Source of the DNA: Oscillospiraceae bacterium
GTDB lineage: Bacteria > Bacillota > Clostridia > Oscillospirales > Oscillospiraceae
Direction of reading: 5' to 3'
NCBI GenBank assembly: GCA_015067885.1
Contig: SVLO01000008.1
Location: 16,708 to 80,707 of the forward strand
Length of the DNA: 64,000 nucleotides
Positions 1 to 8,663 of the stretch are shown one piece after another; position 1 is the first letter of the stretch; the number at the start of each line of letters is the position of its first letter. The notes under the pieces are model-generated. The model did not search any database and was not told where the DNA came from. It saw only the letters and a program-made list of their open reading frames with translations. The position numbers and the translations under genes are program-made.

Positions 1-240
1 GGGGACGTGGGGGATATCCACGGCCAGCACGGAGGTGACGGTGCAGACGTAGCCGGCATCCTTCAGCAGGGTGGCGGTGTCCAGGGGGCGGTCCACGATG
101 ATGCGGGCGATGCCGAACTCATTGGTCTCGGACAGGGATAGGGCGCGCATATCGATGCTGTGGTCGGCCAGCACGCCGGTCAGGGCGTTGAGTTCGCCGG
201 GCTTGTTCTCCAAAAAGACGGAAATCTGTTTGACACTCAT
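1..240 (-). CDS. ACT-domain protein (partial, runs off the left edge)
   Basis: The visible N-terminal 80 residues begin MSVKQISVFLENKPGEL and continue with a second stretch around DMRALSLSET, which is the start of an ACT domain, a small-molecule (often amino-acid) sensing fold. It is preceded by AAGGAGGTG at good spacing. It lies 12 bases downstream of the phenylacetate-CoA ligase gene, a common pairing in which the ACT protein is thought to sense an aromatic amino acid or its acid. The C-terminus is outside the window, so total length and any second ACT domain are unknown. Confidence 0.85.
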   Translation of the reverse strand, partial: MSVKQISVFLENKPGELNALTGVLADHSIDMRALSLSETNEFGIARIIVDRPLDTATLLKDAGYVCTVTSVLAVDIPHVP

Positions 241-252
241 AGTGACACCTCC

Positions 253-1554
253 TTAAATCTTGCGCTTGTCGATGACGCGAACGGCCTTGCCTTCGCTGCG
301 GACGATGGATTTGGGCGCCACCAGGGAGACCTTGGCGGACAGGCCCAGCATGGAGCGCAGACCATCCACCAACTGCTTCTGCCGCTTGTCGATCTCGCCC
401 AGATTGTCGGTGAACATCTCGGGGGTCATCTCCACGCGGACCTCCAGGGTGTCGGTGTGGTTGACGCGGTCCACGATGATCTGATAGTTGGCGGCGTAGC
501 CGTGGTTGAGCAGCACGGTCTCAATCTGAGAGGGGAAGACGTTGACGCCACGGATGATGAGCATATCGTCGCTGCGGCCCATGGGCTTGCACATTCTCAC
601 GTGGGTGCGGCCACAGGAGCAGGGTTCGTAATTCAACTGGCAGATGTCACGGGTGCGGTAGCGCAGCAGGGGGAAGGCCTCTTTGGTCAGGGAGGTGAAC
701 ACCAGCTCACCCTTGGAACCCTGGGGCAGCACCTCACCGGTGTCGGGGTCGATGATCTCGGCAATGAAGTGGTCCTCGTTGACGTGCATACCCGCCTGGG
801 CGGAACACTCGAAGGACACGCCGGGGCCGGACAGCTCGGTCAGACCGTAGATGTCGTAGGCCTTGATGCCCAGGGTGTTCTGAATGTCCTGGCGCATCTC
901 CTCGGACCAGGCCTCGGCGCCGAAAATGCCCGCCTTCAGGGGGATGTCGTCGGGACCCAGACCCATTTCCTTCATGCTCTCGCCCAAATAGGCGGCGTAG
1001 GAGGGGGTGCAGCACAGGATGGTGGAAGAAAGGTCCTGCATAAAGCCGATCTGACGCTCGGTATTGCCGGAGGAGATGGGGATGGTCAGACAACCAACCT
1101 TGTGGGAGCCGCCATGGAGACCGGCGCCGCCGGTGAACAGGCCGTAGCCGTAGGCCACCTGGCACACGTCCTCCTCCGTGGCGCCCGCGGCGACCAGGGC
1201 GCGAGCGCAGCAATCCTCCCACAGGTCCACGTCGTGCTGGGTATAGAACGCCATGACGCGCTTACCGGTGGTGCCGGAGGTGGAGTGGATGCGGACGCAG
1301 TCCTTCTTGGGCTTGCCCATCAGGCCGTAGGGGTAGGCGTCACGCAGGTCGGCCTTGGTGACGAAGGGCAGCTTGTGCAAGTCGGCCACGCCCTTAATGT
1401 CGTCGGGGGTGACGCCCTTGGCCTCCATCTTGGCACGGTAGTAGGGGACGTTGTCCCACACGTGCTTGACCTGCTTGACCAGCCGCTCGTCCTGCAGGGC
1501 GCGCAGTTGGTCCCGAGGCATGGTTTCAATTTCGGGTTGATAGTAGCGTTCCAT
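253..1554 (-). CDS. paaK: Phenylacetate-CoA ligase family protein
   Basis: The product is a 433-residue adenylate-forming enzyme expected to convert an aryl acetate (phenylacetate or indoleacetate class), ATP and CoA into the aryl-CoA. The adenylation loop STSGTTGK lies near residue 105, followed by YGLTE near residue 240 and the C-terminal lid with a GRSDDMLIIRG motif. The start MERYYQPEIETMPRD is preferred over an upstream ATG that would overlap iorB, because it matches the family N-terminus and has GAAAGG upstream. It is the fourth gene of the regulator-iorA-iorB unit. IorAB makes aryl-acetyl-CoA from aryl pyruvates, and the ligase interconverts the acid and the CoA ester. The exact aryl substrate cannot be read from sequence. 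Confidence 0.9.
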   Translation of the reverse strand: MERYYQPEIETMPRDQLRALQDERLVKQVKHVWDNVPYYRAKMEAKGVTPDDIKGVADLHKLPFVTKADLRDAYPYGLMGKPKKDCVRIHSTSGTTGKRVMAFYTQHDVDLWEDCCARALVAAGATEEDVCQVAYGYGLFTGGAGLHGGSHKVGCLTIPISSGNTERQIGFMQDLSSTILCCTPSYAAYLGESMKEMGLGPDDIPLKAGIFGAEAWSEEMRQDIQNTLGIKAYDIYGLTELSGPGVSFECSAQAGMHVNEDHFIAEIIDPDTGEVLPQGSKGELVFTSLTKEAFPLLRYRTRDICQLNYEPCSCGRTHVRMCKPMGRSDDMLIIRGVNVFPSQIETVLLNHGYAANYQIIVDRVNHTDTLEVRVEMTPEMFTDNLGEIDKRQKQLVDGLRSMLGLSAKVSLVAPKSIVRSEGKAVRVIDKRKI

Positions 1555-1594
1555 TGGGGTCAGACCTTTCTTTTTTAGATTGAAGTCGTAAAAG

Positions 1595-2167
1595 TCAGGC
1601 GTTTTTGCCCAGCTCAAAGGCTTTCTTATTCAGCTCGAGGAACTTTGCGGGGACGCAGGCCTCGATGGACTTCTGCCAGGCCTCGTCAGGCAGGTCGAAA
1701 TAGTGGGACAGACGGCCCAGCAGCACCAGATTCACCGCCTTGGCACTGCCGGCCTGCTCGGCCAGAGCCAGGCAATCCAAAGCGTCCACTTTGGCGCCGG
1801 TGGCCTGCATCTTGCTGACCAGGTCGGTGGGGTACTCCGCCGCGCCGGTGATGACGGGCATGGGGTCCACCTGCTGGGTGGAGGTGACGATCTGTCCGTC
1901 GGGCTTGAGGTAGCTCAGCCAGCGGGCTGCCTCCAGCAGTTCGAAGGAAACGATGTAGTCCGCCTCGCCCTTGTCGATGACGGGGGAGTAGACCTTGTCG
2001 CCGTAGCGCACGTAGGTGACCACGCTGCCGCCGCGCTGGCTCATGCCGTGGACTTCGGAAACCTTGACGTCGTAGCCCTGCCCCATCAGCAGATGGCCCA
2101 GCAGCTTGGAGGCCAGCAGGGAACCCTGACCGCCCACGCCGACGATCATAACATTCTTTGTTTTCAT
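1595..2167 (-). CDS. iorB: Indolepyruvate:ferredoxin oxidoreductase, beta subunit
   Basis: This 190-residue protein is the gamma/beta-type subunit of the IorAB complex. It opens with the characteristic glycine-rich VMIVGVGGQGSLLASKLLG. It partners IorA to oxidatively decarboxylate aryl pyruvates (from Trp, Phe or Tyr transamination) to aryl-acetyl-CoA with ferredoxin as acceptor. A clear AAGGAGGG precedes the ATG, and the gene is 14 bases downstream of iorA, so the two are surely cotranscribed. The motif GMSQRGGSVVTYVRYG is typical of the family. Confidence 0.95.
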   Translation of the reverse strand: MKTKNVMIVGVGGQGSLLASKLLGHLLMGQGYDVKVSEVHGMSQRGGSVVTYVRYGDKVYSPVIDKGEADYIVSFELLEAARWLSYLKPDGQIVTSTQQVDPMPVITGAAEYPTDLVSKMQATGAKVDALDCLALAEQAGSAKAVNLVLLGRLSHYFDLPDEAWQKSIEACVPAKFLELNKKAFELGKNA

Positions 2168-2181
2168 CTGTCTGACCCTCC

Positions 2182-3912
2182 TTACTTGGTACTCTTAAAC
2201 GCGCCGAAGGCGCACATCTGCTCACACACGCCGCAGCCCACGCACAGGGTGCTGTCCACACGGGCCTTGCCGTCCTTCATGGAGATGGCGGGGCAGCCGA
2301 TCTTCATGCAGGCCTTGCAGCCGCGGCACTTGTCCGTGTCCACAGTCAGGGGGGGATTGTGCTTGACGGTCTTGAGCAGGGCGCAGGGACGGCGGGAGAT
2401 GATGACGGAGGGGGCGTCGGCAGCCAGCTCTTCCTTCAAAACGGCGTCGCAGGCCTTCAGGTCGTAGGGGTCCACTACACGCACCCGCTCAAAGCCCATG
2501 GCGCGGCACAGAGCCTCCAGGTCGATCTTGCCGGCGGGGTCGCCCTTGATATTATAGCCGGTGGTGGGGTTCTGCTGGTGGCCGGTCATGCCGGTGATGG
2601 AGTTGTCCACGATGATGACGGTGGAGTTGGAGCCGTTGTAGGCAATGTTGGCAAGGCCGGTCATGCCGGAGTGCATAAAGGTGGAGTCGCCGATAACAGC
2701 CACCACGTTGCCGGCCTTGTTGTCCAGGGCCTTGTTAAAGCCGTGGACGGCGGACACGGAGGCGCCCATGCACAGGGTCATGTCCATGGCGGCCAGGGGA
2801 GCCACGGCGCCCAAGGTGTAACAGCCGATGTCGCCCAGCACGGTGCATTTGTTTTTGTTCAGGGTGTAGAACAGACCCCGGTGGGGGCAGCCGGCGCACA
2901 TGACGGGGGGGCGGGGAGGAATGGCATCGGCCAGCGCCGTGCCGGTATGTACCTGGCCGCCCAGCTTCTCGGCCACCAGGTTCTGACAGAACTCGCCGGT
3001 GATGGGCAGCACGTCCTTGCCGGACACCTGGATGCCCAACTGGCGGCAGTGGTTTTCGATGATGGGGTCCAGCTCCTCCACCACCACGACCTTCTTCACC
3101 TTGGCGGCGAAGTCGCGGATGAGCTTGACGGGCAGGGGATTGGCCATGCCCAGCTTCAGCACGCTGACGGTGTCGCCGAACACTTCCTTCACATACTGAT
3201 AGCTGGTGGAGGAGGTAATGATGCCCAGCTCGGTGCCGCCCATCTCCACGCGGTTGATGGGGGCGGTCTCGGCCCATTCGGTCAGGTCGGCGGTGCGCTG
3301 CTCCACCACTGGGTGGCGGCGGATGGCGTTGCCGGGCATCATGACGAACTTGCCGATGTTCTTCTCATAGGTCTTGACGGGCTGCTCCACCCGGTCGGAC
3401 AGCTCCACAAGGGACTGAGAGTGGGCCACGCGGGTACACATCTTCAGCAGTACGGGGGTGTCGAACTGTTCGCTCAGCTCAAAGGCCAGCTTGGCAAAGG
3501 CCAGGGACTCGGCGCTGTCACTGGGTTCCAGCATGGGGACCTTGGCGGCGATGGCGTGGTGGCGGGAGTCCTGCTCGTTCTGGGAGGAGTGCATACCCGC
3601 GTCGTCGGCCACGCCGATGACCATACCGGCGTTAACGCCGGTGTAGGACATGGTATAAAGGGGGTCGGCGGCCACGTTCAGACCTACGTGCTTCATGGCG
3701 CAGAAGGAGCGCTTGCCCGCCAGGCACGCGCCGAAGGCGGCCTCCATGGCGACTTTCTCGTTGGGGGCCCACTCGCAGTAGATGGCGTCGAACTTGACAG
3801 CCTCCTCGGTGATCTCGGTGCTGGGGGTGCCGGGGTAGCTGGAGATCACGCAACAGCCGCCCTCGTACAGGCCACGGGCAACGGCAGCGTTGCCCAACAT
3901 CAGTTGTTTCAT
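2182..3912 (-). CDS. iorA: Indolepyruvate:ferredoxin oxidoreductase, alpha subunit
   Basis: This 576-residue catalytic subunit has an N-terminal pyrimidine-binding transketolase-like domain (SSYPGTPSTEI), a middle domain, and a TPP-binding domain with CAGCPHRG near residue 340 and GDS...N near residue 400. A C-terminal ferredoxin-like segment carries CRGCKACMKIGCP and CVGCGVCEQMC, which should hold two iron-sulfur clusters. Length and order match known IorA proteins. It follows the YerC/TrpR-like regulator and precedes iorB. The presumed role is amino-acid fermentation or aryl-acid synthesis in the cytoplasm. Confidence 0.95.
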   Translation of the reverse strand: MKQLMLGNAAVARGLYEGGCCVISSYPGTPSTEITEEAVKFDAIYCEWAPNEKVAMEAAFGACLAGKRSFCAMKHVGLNVAADPLYTMSYTGVNAGMVIGVADDAGMHSSQNEQDSRHHAIAAKVPMLEPSDSAESLAFAKLAFELSEQFDTPVLLKMCTRVAHSQSLVELSDRVEQPVKTYEKNIGKFVMMPGNAIRRHPVVEQRTADLTEWAETAPINRVEMGGTELGIITSSTSYQYVKEVFGDTVSVLKLGMANPLPVKLIRDFAAKVKKVVVVEELDPIIENHCRQLGIQVSGKDVLPITGEFCQNLVAEKLGGQVHTGTALADAIPPRPPVMCAGCPHRGLFYTLNKNKCTVLGDIGCYTLGAVAPLAAMDMTLCMGASVSAVHGFNKALDNKAGNVVAVIGDSTFMHSGMTGLANIAYNGSNSTVIIVDNSITGMTGHQQNPTTGYNIKGDPAGKIDLEALCRAMGFERVRVVDPYDLKACDAVLKEELAADAPSVIISRRPCALLKTVKHNPPLTVDTDKCRGCKACMKIGCPAISMKDGKARVDSTLCVGCGVCEQMCAFGAFKSTK

Positions 3913-3936
3913 CTTGGGTTCATCCTCTTTCTTTGG

Positions 3937-4242
3937 TTAGCTTTCTTTTTCTTCGTTCACGCGGTCGATCACGTGACCCACCACGCCGCCGGCCCCGCCG
4001 TCCAGCATGGAACGGCGCACACGGCTGATGGTAGCGCTGCTGGCGCCGGTTTTTTCCAAAATGTCCAGATAGACAAGGCCCTGCTTGAGATAAACGGCCA
4101 CGTCAAAGCGCTGCTCCATGGAGCGCAGCTCCGTAGGGGTACACAGGTCGTCAAAGAACCGGCAGCATTCGTCCAGATCCTTTAGCTTCAGTATGGTTTC
4201 ATACAGTGCGATGCTGCGTTCCTTCCGCTCTACTTTTGCCAT
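3937..4242 (-). CDS. TrpR/YerC-YecD family DNA-binding regulator (copy 1)
   Basis: A 101-residue protein of the TrpR-like YerC/YecD family. The core LRSMEQRFDVAVYL is followed by a helix-turn-helix ending TGASSATISRVRR. The start MAKVERKERSI is chosen because GGAAGGAG lies just upstream; a longer reading would include untypical sequence. It is the first gene of the ior-ligase-ACT unit. Because E. coli TrpR senses tryptophan and IorAB handles indolepyruvate, an aromatic-amino-acid-responsive role is attractive, but that is inference. A paralogue is encoded at 19060-19362. Confidence 0.88.
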   Translation of the reverse strand: MAKVERKERSIALYETILKLKDLDECCRFFDDLCTPTELRSMEQRFDVAVYLKQGLVYLDILEKTGASSATISRVRRSMLDGGAGGVVGHVIDRVNEEKES

Positions 4243-4289
4243 GGTAATGCTCCTTCCAAGTGGCGGCAAAGCCGCATATTTACCTGAAT

Positions 4290-4318
4290 ATATTAACACA
4301 TTAAAGTGTAATAGTAAA
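4290..4318 (-). promoter_or_regulatory. Sigma-A-type promoter of the regulator-ior operon
   Basis: On the minus strand TTTACT and TAATAT are separated by exactly 17 bases, about 50 bases ahead of the regulator start codon. The spacer holds the palindrome reported next. Confidence 0.6.
4296..4309. promoter_or_regulatory. Candidate operator palindrome
   Basis: ACACATTAAAGTGT is an inverted repeat with one mismatched pair, lying wholly between the -35 and -10 boxes of the regulator-ior promoter. This is the expected place for an autoregulatory repressor site. It does not resemble the E. coli TrpR CTAG half-site, so assignment to the adjacent YerC-like protein is inference. Confidence 0.4.
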
Positions 4319-4344
4319 GAGCAAAAGACAGATTAAATATAAAT

Positions 4345-4378
4345 AAACGTCCGGCTGTATGTGTGCAGCCGGACGTTT
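4345..4378 (-). terminator. Rho-independent terminator of the export/S-layer operon
   Basis: A 13-bp stem, AAACGTCCGGCTG against its complement with an 8-base loop, follows the stop codon of the S-layer gene and runs into a T-rich minus-strand tail. Confidence 0.8.
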
Positions 4379-4381
4379 GGC

Positions 4382-6703
4382 TTATTCAGCGGTCAAAATG
4401 CGGACCTGACCGCCCTGTGCGGGATCTTTTTCATAGTAGGCACGCAGGGTAAGTCCGGAGGAGAGAGCAGCACGGATGCCGTCTTCGCCGGCTGACCAGG
4501 TGTCGGACGGGGTGATACAGACCTGCACACCCTCGCTGACAGGAAGGATCATGTTGCCACAGGATACAAACCATCGGTCGTCCTGCAGGAAAAAGTCTCC
4601 CGCCGTTACGGCTACAGAATCAAGGGTAGCCAGGCCTGCGGCCTGCGGGTTGCCGCCGGTGCCATTGCCGAGTGCGACACCGCTGAATGTGGGATACCTG
4701 GTGTTTCCGTAGGAGGAAAGAAACTTGTGACTTACACCGCCGGAGTTTGTCAGGGTGGCCGCGTCGTTGTAGATACGCCTGCCGCCGCTGGTGGAGGCAA
4801 TACCTTCCTCGCCGCGGTAGGGGGTGTAGGACCCGTAAAGCCAGCTGTTTCCCGTCACATCGTGCAGCAACAGCACATCTACCTGGCCGGCGCTGTTCAA
4901 GTGGGCCGCGCGAATGTCGGAGGAAGAAATGGTGTTGGTCCAGGTAATGTCGGAAAAGTCGGTGGACGCCTGTCCCCGCACGCCGGACAGACTGTATACG
5001 TAGCTGTAGTCGCCCTTTCCGCCGGCGTATTCGTAAATCCGGCAGCCGGGTGCCAGCGGATAGCTGCCAAGGGTCATGTCCGTCAATTGCAGTTGTCCGG
5101 AAATGGAGTCGGTGTACGCATAAGCGTAAATGGTGTCCTCATCTACACGGCAGCGTACCAGCACCCCGGCAAGGCGCACGTCCGCTTCCAGCTCGGCGGC
5201 GGTGATCACAAGGTCGCTGCCACACAGGGTGATGCTTGTACCGTCAGCGCTCAACACGCCCAGCATCTCGCCGGATCGGGGCGCGACGGCGGCGGCCACC
5301 TTGCCATTGTCGGTAAGAAGCAGGGTGACTTTGTCACCCAGTTTATACTGCCCCAAAGAGTCCCAGGCAGACTCCAGTACAGGCATGGCACAGCCGGCAA
5401 CCGTTACGGTTTCCGCACCGTCAAGGGCGGGGGAGGCGGCTTGCAGATAGCCGGTGATGAAATAGTCGCTGGTGCGCAGTGTGCGGTTGGTGGAGTCAAA
5501 GTAAGCGGTGTCATAGCGGGCCAAATCATCGGCCGTGGCGGGAGCGCCGTTTTTGGTAATGGTGTAATTGCCGGAAATGCAGAGGGAACGCACAAACTCA
5601 GTGGCGGGAGAGCTGGTTTGAGCATAGGTGGCGGCGGTGGTGGCGGTGGCTATTCCGGCGCTGATGTAGACATAGTTTACATTACCCTCGTCATCGTAAA
5701 ACAGCCGGGCGGTCTTACTCTTGTGGCTGTTGGCCTGCAGGTAGCCATTGGTGTTCCAGCTATACAGATCTTCACCAATGATGGTGGCGGCGCTGCCGGT
5801 GATTTTATGGAGTGTACCGGCAGTGTCTGTGATGCCGGAGGCCTTTGCCTGGGTGATGACCACGTCCCGGGTGCGGGTAGAGGAGGGCATGAAACCAACC
5901 ACTTTGCCGGCGCTGTTGACCAGCAGTTCGCCTATGCAGCCGATGAGGGCATCGGACTGCGTATTTTTTTGAGAGAAGTACTCGATGGAAACGCCGTTGC
6001 TGCCCACTACGCAGGCCTTGACCAGCTCGTCCTGTGTTCCGTTTTCCGCGTCGGTAGCCAGCAAAATGGCAGTTTTGGCAGCCGTGGTGTCGGAGAAGGA
6101 ACAGTACAGCTCGGCGGAGCCTCCCTTGGGATGGGTGTTCAGCGTATTGTACAGCAGAATGGCGGCCTGACCGCGGCTGACACGGTCGTTGGCGGACAGG
6201 GACAAGCCTTCGTCAAGCTCCAGCGAATGGGCGTAGTTGACATAGTCGGTGGGCCAAACCTTTCCGATCTCCGTAGAGGTGTAATTCAACACCTTCAGCA
6301 GCAGAGTGGCGGCCTGCCCATAGGTAATGGGATCGTCCGGACCGAATTTGCCGTTTCCGTAGCCGGAAAGCAGATTCAGCGAGTAAGCCAGATTGACATA
6401 TCCGGTATACCAGTTTCCGGGCTTAACGTCGGTGAACAGAGTTTTTTGCGTATAGGTATTTACCAGATCCTTTTTACCTGTGGTGTGAATGATCAACACG
6501 CAAAATTGGGCGCGGGTCAGCGTGGTGTCGGGGGAGTATTCACCCTGACGCACACCGCTGACGATACCCATACCTTCCAACACGCCGGCGGCAAGGGCCA
6601 CATCCGGGTCGGAGATGTCGGTAAAGGTGGCGGCTGCGGGCGTACACAGCATACAGCAGAGCAGGCAGCCGGTCAGCAAAAGACAGAGAAATCTCTTTTT
6701 CAC
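4382..6703 (-). CDS. S-layer homology (SLH) domain surface protein
   Basis: A roughly 773-residue exported protein. It has a signal peptide (KKRFLCLLLTGCLLCCMLC, then an AAA-type cleavage area) and three SLH repeats over about residues 25-205 (for example FTDISDPD, LFTDVKPGNWYTGYVNLAYS). These normally anchor proteins to pyruvylated secondary wall polymer. The remaining 560 residues match no family I recognise. A GTG start is preferred: the ATG six codons upstream overlaps the ribosome-binding site, since GGAGG sits eight bases before GTG. The gene begins just after the permease stop, suggesting coexpression with the export system. Confidence 0.85.
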   Translation of the reverse strand: MKKRFLCLLLTGCLLCCMLCTPAAATFTDISDPDVALAAGVLEGMGIVSGVRQGEYSPDTTLTRAQFCVLIIHTTGKKDLVNTYTQKTLFTDVKPGNWYTGYVNLAYSLNLLSGYGNGKFGPDDPITYGQAATLLLKVLNYTSTEIGKVWPTDYVNYAHSLELDEGLSLSANDRVSRGQAAILLYNTLNTHPKGGSAELYCSFSDTTAAKTAILLATDAENGTQDELVKACVVGSNGVSIEYFSQKNTQSDALIGCIGELLVNSAGKVVGFMPSSTRTRDVVITQAKASGITDTAGTLHKITGSAATIIGEDLYSWNTNGYLQANSHKSKTARLFYDDEGNVNYVYISAGIATATTAATYAQTSSPATEFVRSLCISGNYTITKNGAPATADDLARYDTAYFDSTNRTLRTSDYFITGYLQAASPALDGAETVTVAGCAMPVLESAWDSLGQYKLGDKVTLLLTDNGKVAAAVAPRSGEMLGVLSADGTSITLCGSDLVITAAELEADVRLAGVLVRCRVDEDTIYAYAYTDSISGQLQLTDMTLGSYPLAPGCRIYEYAGGKGDYSYVYSLSGVRGQASTDFSDITWTNTISSSDIRAAHLNSAGQVDVLLLHDVTGNSWLYGSYTPYRGEEGIASTSGGRRIYNDAATLTNSGGVSHKFLSSYGNTRYPTFSGVALGNGTGGNPQAAGLATLDSVAVTAGDFFLQDDRWFVSCGNMILPVSEGVQVCITPSDTWSAGEDGIRAALSSGLTLRAYYEKDPAQGGQVRILTAE

Positions 6704-6717
6704 AGAAATAACCTCCA

Positions 6718-7914
6718 TTAATCGTAACGCAGGGCGTCGATGGGATTGAGCAGAGCGGCTTTCCGCGCGGGCAGATAGCCGAATACGATGCCGATGGCGG
6801 CGGAGCCGCCGAAGGCGATCAGAATGGACTGAATGGTGGGGGTGACTGTCATCTCCACCTCGAGCATAGTGGAAATGACCACGGTGGCAACGGAGGAAAG
6901 GCCAAAGCCCATGATGATACCAATGGCACCGCCGATGGCGCTGATGACGGCGGCCTCGATGACAAATTGGGAGAGGATGTACCGCTCTTTGGCGCCAAGT
7001 GCCTTTCGAATACCGATTTCACGGGTGCGCTCGGTGACGGAAACCAGCATGATGTTCATAATACCCACACCACCAACCACAAGGGAAATGCCGGCGATGA
7101 CCGCCAGGACGGTGATGACTACGTTGATCATCTCCGTCATCATGTTAAGTACCGTAGACATACTGGTGACCCGGTAGGCATCGTCGGAGCGCAGGCGGGT
7201 GTACAGTTCCTGCTCCAGCACGTCGCTGGCAACAGAGGTCAGGTCCTCGTCTGTCAGCAGGATGGTGTAGGTGGAGGGGGTGCCTTGCCCGCTGAGACGG
7301 GCGGCGGTGGAGTAGGGGAGGAATACGACATCGTCACTGCCGCCCTCGTCCATCTCGTCCTCCTGCTGTTCCATGACGCCGATGACGGTGAATTTGCTGC
7401 CGCCAAGGCGCAGCGTCTGTCCCACGGATTGGCCGGAAAACCACACGTCATCAATGTAGTTGCCCACGATGCAGACCTGACCGCGGTTGGCCATGTCTAC
7501 GTAGCTTAAACCGCGGCCCTGCTCCAGTTTATAACCCTTGATATTGAAATATCCCTCGCCCACACCGGTGGTGGAGGTGGAGGAGAGGGTCTCGCTGCCC
7601 ACCTTGACAGTGCTGCGCATAGTCACGGTGGGGGACAGGCCGGAGAAGAAGGTGGCGTTGTCCTCTACGATTTCGTACATATCGTCCACCGATACCTCAC
7701 GGGAAGTACCCGTGCCGGTCATGGTGACCGTCAGGGTGTTGGTACCCAGGTCCTGGAACATGGAGCGCATATAACCTTCCATTCCGTTGCCGATACCGAT
7801 GATGACCATGACGGCGGCGATGCCGATGATGATGCCCAGCATGGTCAAAAAGGCCCGGGCCTTTGAAGAACGAATATTCTGCAGGGCCAGGCGGAAACTT
7901 TCGGTCAGTCTCAT
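6718..7914 (-). CDS. ABC transporter permease, MacB/FtsX type
   Basis: This 398-residue permease has one N-terminal membrane helix (FLTMLGIIIGIAAVMVIIGIG). A large extracytoplasmic MacB core domain covers about residues 50-265. Three C-terminal helices follow, with the FtsX signature SVTERTREIGIRKALGA near residue 295. Its ATG overlaps the stop of the ATPase gene by four bases. With the ATPase and the membrane-fusion protein it forms a tripartite-style exporter; in a monoderm the adaptor must act at the outer face of the membrane. Substrates of such systems include peptides, lipids and macrolides, and nothing here selects one. Confidence 0.9.
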   Translation of the reverse strand: MRLTESFRLALQNIRSSKARAFLTMLGIIIGIAAVMVIIGIGNGMEGYMRSMFQDLGTNTLTVTMTGTGTSREVSVDDMYEIVEDNATFFSGLSPTVTMRSTVKVGSETLSSTSTTGVGEGYFNIKGYKLEQGRGLSYVDMANRGQVCIVGNYIDDVWFSGQSVGQTLRLGGSKFTVIGVMEQQEDEMDEGGSDDVVFLPYSTAARLSGQGTPSTYTILLTDEDLTSVASDVLEQELYTRLRSDDAYRVTSMSTVLNMMTEMINVVITVLAVIAGISLVVGGVGIMNIMLVSVTERTREIGIRKALGAKERYILSQFVIEAAVISAIGGAIGIIMGFGLSSVATVVISTMLEVEMTVTPTIQSILIAFGGSAAIGIVFGYLPARKAALLNPIDALRYD

Positions 7915-8651
7915 TGTCCGGCCACCTCGTCTTTCCGCACGCCGGAGGCGTGGTCGTCAGCGGGGCCGTCGTAGACCACTTTTCCGTCCTCCAGTCGGAT
8001 GACTCGCTCCGCGGTGGCGGCGATGGAGTTATCGTGGGTGATGAGGACCACGGTGTTGCCGGCCTCGTGCAGGGACCGCAGGATACCCAGTACCTCGCGG
8101 CCTGTGCGGGAGTCAAGGGCGCCGGTGGGTTCATCGGCCAAAATCACGCTGGGGTTGTTGGAGAGTGCGCGGGCGATGGAAACCCGCTGCTGCTGGCCGC
8201 CGGACAGCTGGCTGGGCAGGTTCTTGAGCTTGTCGGAAAGGCCGACACGCTCCAGTGCGCGCGTGGCGATCTCCCTGCGCTCTTTACGGCCCTTGCCGGC
8301 ATACATCAGCGGGACGGCCACATTGTCCAAAACGGACAGCTTGGGCAGCAGATTGTATTGCTGGAAGATGAAGCCCAGCTTTTCGTTGCGGAATTGAGCA
8401 AGGGTATCCTTGCTCATCTGTCCCACATTTTGGCCGTCCAAAAGATAGTCGCCGCTGGTGGGGACATCCAAACAGCCGATAATATTCATACAGGTGGATT
8501 TACCGGAACCGGACTTGCCTACAATGGCCACAAACTCGCCCTCATAGATGGACAGATCGATGTTGTCGGCGGCACGCACAATGGTGTCGCCCATGTAGTA
8601 GGTCTTACACACGCTGCGAAATTCGATCAGGGGAGGTGCTTTTTGTTCCAA
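7911..8651 (-). CDS. ABC transporter ATP-binding protein, MacB/LolD type
   Basis: A 246-residue nucleotide-binding subunit with Walker [10 protein letters not shown] near residue 44, Q-loop FQQYNLLP, signature [15 protein letters not shown] and Walker [13 protein letters not shown], then the H-loop LITHD. The family energises MacB/FtsX-type permeases by a mechanotransmission mechanism. It lies 12 bases after the adaptor gene and overlaps the permease start, so all three are one operon. Confidence 0.93.
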   Translation of the reverse strand: MEQKAPPLIEFRSVCKTYYMGDTIVRAADNIDLSIYEGEFVAIVGKSGSGKSTCMNIIGCLDVPTSGDYLLDGQNVGQMSKDTLAQFRNEKLGFIFQQYNLLPKLSVLDNVAVPLMYAGKGRKERREIATRALERVGLSDKLKNLPSQLSGGQQQRVSIARALSNNPSVILADEPTGALDSRTGREVLGILRSLHEAGNTVVLITHDNSIAATAERVIRLEDGKVVYDGPADDHASGVRKDEVAGQ

Positions 8652-8663
8652 GGTGGCACCCCC

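Noticed and set aside
160..1578. Plus-strand frame opposite the phenylacetate-CoA ligase
   Set aside because: It is a mirror frame of a clear enzyme, rich in Gly, His and Val, and without homology-like motifs.
4296..4309. Palindrome as a classical TrpR operator
   Set aside because: The CTAG core of the E. coli operator is not present, so only a family-level operator guess is kept.
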